Positions 21,871-22,768 of a DNA stretch of 22,768 nucleotides are shown piece by piece. The notes under the pieces are model-generated. The model was given only the letters and a program-made list of their open reading frames with translations. It ran no database searches and was not told where the DNA came from. Origin of the DNA: DASWHK01 sp036398215 (GTDB lineage Bacteria; Acidobacteriota; UBA890); NCBI GenBank assembly GCA_036398215.1, contig DASWHK010000037.1:1-22768 (forward strand), written 5' to 3'. The first letter of the stretch is position 1; every line of letters begins with the position of its first letter. The position numbers and the translations under genes were made by a program.

Positions 21871-22580
21871 CAGTCGGGTCCCGACCACGAGGAGGACGTG
21901 GAATCCGAGGAGGACGAGGAAGCCGAGGAGGACGGGGGAGCCGAGGAGGACGGGGGAGCCGAGGAGGACGGGGGAGCCGAGGGGGACGGGGGAGCCGAGG
22001 AGGACGGGGGAGCCGAGGGGGACGGGGGAGCCGCGGGGGATGCCGCCGCGCCGCCGCGAAGGAGCGCGGCGGCGTCGAGCACGAGGTTGCCGGCCGCGTA
22101 GAGCGCGGCCAGCGCGGCGAACACCGGAATCGCCGCGTACACGGCCGCCATGTTGACCTGCGAGTTGGATGCGGTGCGCAGGAACCCGACGCCGGTGTAG
22201 CCGATTCCCTGCGCCAACAGCAGCACCGCGAAGGCGAGGACGCACAGGTCCGGAAGGAGGTCCGGCGGACGGATCTCGGGGTCGGCCCGCCGCGCCGCGC
22301 CCCGCACGTCGAGAACGAAGTGGCGCCGCGTCTTGACGCTCATCGCCGCGCCGAGCAATGCCACCCAGAAAAACAGGAAGCGCGCCGCCTCCTCGGACCA
22401 GATGAACGGGACGTGGAGGAGGAATCGGGTGAACACCTGCAGGGAGACCACCAGCGTGAGCGCGACGAAGACGACGGTCGCGATCAGGCCGTTGATCGCG
22501 GCCAAGGAATCGAGCGCCTTTTGGATCCAGCGCGGGGAGGCGCTCGTGCCCGACTGCCGGCCTGCTTCCATCGGCCTCAC
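21870..22580 (-). CDS. dctQ: TRAP transporter small permease subunit with repeat-encoded tail
   Basis: Protein of 236 residues from the GTG at 22580, which overlaps the dctP stop as GTGA. An ATG at 22571 (233 residues, with GAGG only 3 nt upstream) is an alternative. Four membrane segments are seen: ~33-56, ~62-82 with the family signature 'WSEEAARFLFFWVALLGA' and 'VKTRRHF', ~108-130 and ~145-165. Ordinary DctQ proteins end near residue 170-180. Here a ~60-residue tail built of SAPPSS/SAPPSP units and a serine run follows, encoded by an 18-bp minisatellite. The tail is probably unstructured. Partner of dctM and dctP. Confidence 0.93.
   Translation of the reverse strand: MRPMEAGRQSGTSASPRWIQKALDSLAAINGLIATVVFVALTLVVSLQVFTRFLLHVPFIWSEEAARFLFFWVALLGAAMSVKTRRHFVLDVRGAARRADPEIRPPDLLPDLCVLAFAVLLLAQGIGYTGVGFLRTASNSQVNMAAVYAAIPVFAALAALYAAGNLVLDAAALLRGGAAASPAAPPSPSAPPSSSAPPSPSAPPSSSAPPSSSAPPSSSASSSSSDSTSSSWSGPD
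21883..22044 (-). repeat. 18-bp minisatellite at the 3' end of dctQ
   Basis: About nine 18-bp units of the type GGAGCCGAGGAGGACGGG (plus-strand reading). The middle six (21937-22044 region) are near-identical, with A/G alternation at one site, and the outer ones are degenerate (21883-21936 and 22027-22044). On the minus strand it reads SAPPSS in the dctQ frame and GSPVLL in the dctM frame. Copy number is likely variable and assembly of this stretch may be unreliable. Confidence 0.95.
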
Positions 22581-22768
22581 CGCGCCGCGGCGCGCACCTT
22601 GTCGAGGAGCTCCTGCAGGCCGAGGTCGCGGGCCACGCGGTCCTGGATTTGCCGGCTGCCCTCGCGCAGCGCCGCTGAATCGAGGCCCGTCACCTCGACG
22701 CCGAAGCGCTCCTGCATCTCGGCCAGGGCCGCGGCGTTGCGCTCGCTCATGAAGTCGCGCTGCCAGAC
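22577..22768 (-). CDS. dctP: TRAP transporter substrate-binding protein, C-terminal part (cut by window edge)
   Basis: The last 63 residues before a TGA at 22577-22579 are in the window: 'VWQRDFMSERNAAALAEMQE', then 'FGVEVTGLD' and a C-terminal helix ending 'LLDKVRAAAR'. The helix 'MSERNAAALAEMQERFGVEV' is typical of the end of DctP-type periplasmic receptors. The stop overlaps the dctQ GTG start (GTGA), which supports a dctP-dctQ-dctM operon. Substrate cannot be inferred from this part. Confidence 0.8.
   Translation of the reverse strand, partial: VWQRDFMSERNAAALAEMQERFGVEVTGLDSAALREGSRQIQDRVARDLGLQELLDKVRAAAR

Noticed and set aside
21883..22044. CRISPR array
   Set aside because: Units are contiguous 18-bp copies without spacers, lying within a coding region.
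21871..22245. N-terminal extension of DctM through the minisatellite (GSPVLL repeats)
   Set aside because: The frame is open, but the ATG overlapping the dctQ stop gives a full-length DctM. The extension is Arg-rich and repeat-derived.

Overview
This 22.8-kb window is very GC-rich and tightly packed. Many neighbouring genes share start and stop codons (GTGA, ATGA or TGATG overlaps). There is no tRNA, rRNA, CRISPR array or intact insertion sequence. Three gene types together suggest an environmental bacterium of the Acidobacteriota or a similar soil or sediment lineage: a PadR regulator coupled to an ADOP-type permease, a Ser/Thr kinase fused to TolB-like and TPR regions, and a beta-propeller protein with c-type heme motifs. 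The phylum is inferred from gene content, not proven.

Left part (1-7.5 kb). On the minus strand lie a thiolase coupled to an SMP-30/gluconolactonase-like hydrolase, then a secreted YVTN-type propeller protein with two duplicated CxxCH domains that has its own promoter-like sequence. Bases 1-86 hold nothing recognisable. On the plus strand, an AT-rich intergenic stretch precedes padR and an overlapping FtsX/MacB-like ADOP permease.

Middle part (7.5-14.4 kb). A DPM1-like GT2 glycosyltransferase (minus) and a GT39-like membrane glycosyltransferase (plus) diverge from a 21-bp gap. A 788-residue soluble-looking kinase/TolB/TPR protein follows on the minus strand. An intact class II Fic AMPylase gene (plus) is preceded by two large inverted repeats that look like its operators. 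Two decayed Fic relics lie in the same orientation, one just upstream of the intact gene and one after the ADOP gene, so the ~6-kb block between is bracketed by Fic-derived DNA.

The most interesting part is 14.66-19.39 kb. It is a three-gene, translationally packed plus-strand operon: (1) a 942-residue protein with an N-terminal PfkB/ribokinase-like region, an AAA+ ATPase and two C-terminal RyR (ryanodine-receptor repeat) domains; (2) a SLOG (LOG/DprA-like Rossmann) protein; (3) a two-helix membrane protein with a channel-like N-terminus lacking a canonical K+ filter and two TrkA-N-like Rossmann domains. The layout suggests a nucleotide-ligand-gated membrane channel system, possibly for stress response or phage defence. 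The Fic gene sits directly upstream. A strong GC hairpin closes the operon.

Right part (19.4-22.77 kb, minus strand). A TRAP transporter (dctP cut by the window edge, dctQ, dctM) is followed by a Gfo/Idh/MocA oxidoreductase, a likely uptake-plus-oxidation operon for a sugar acid or polyol derivative. It contains two unusual repeats: an 18-bp minisatellite that makes a Ser/Pro/Ala tail on DctQ, and a 41-bp tandem duplication of the oxidoreductase's own ribosome-binding and start region, which makes small leader ORFs ending in ATGA at the real start codon.
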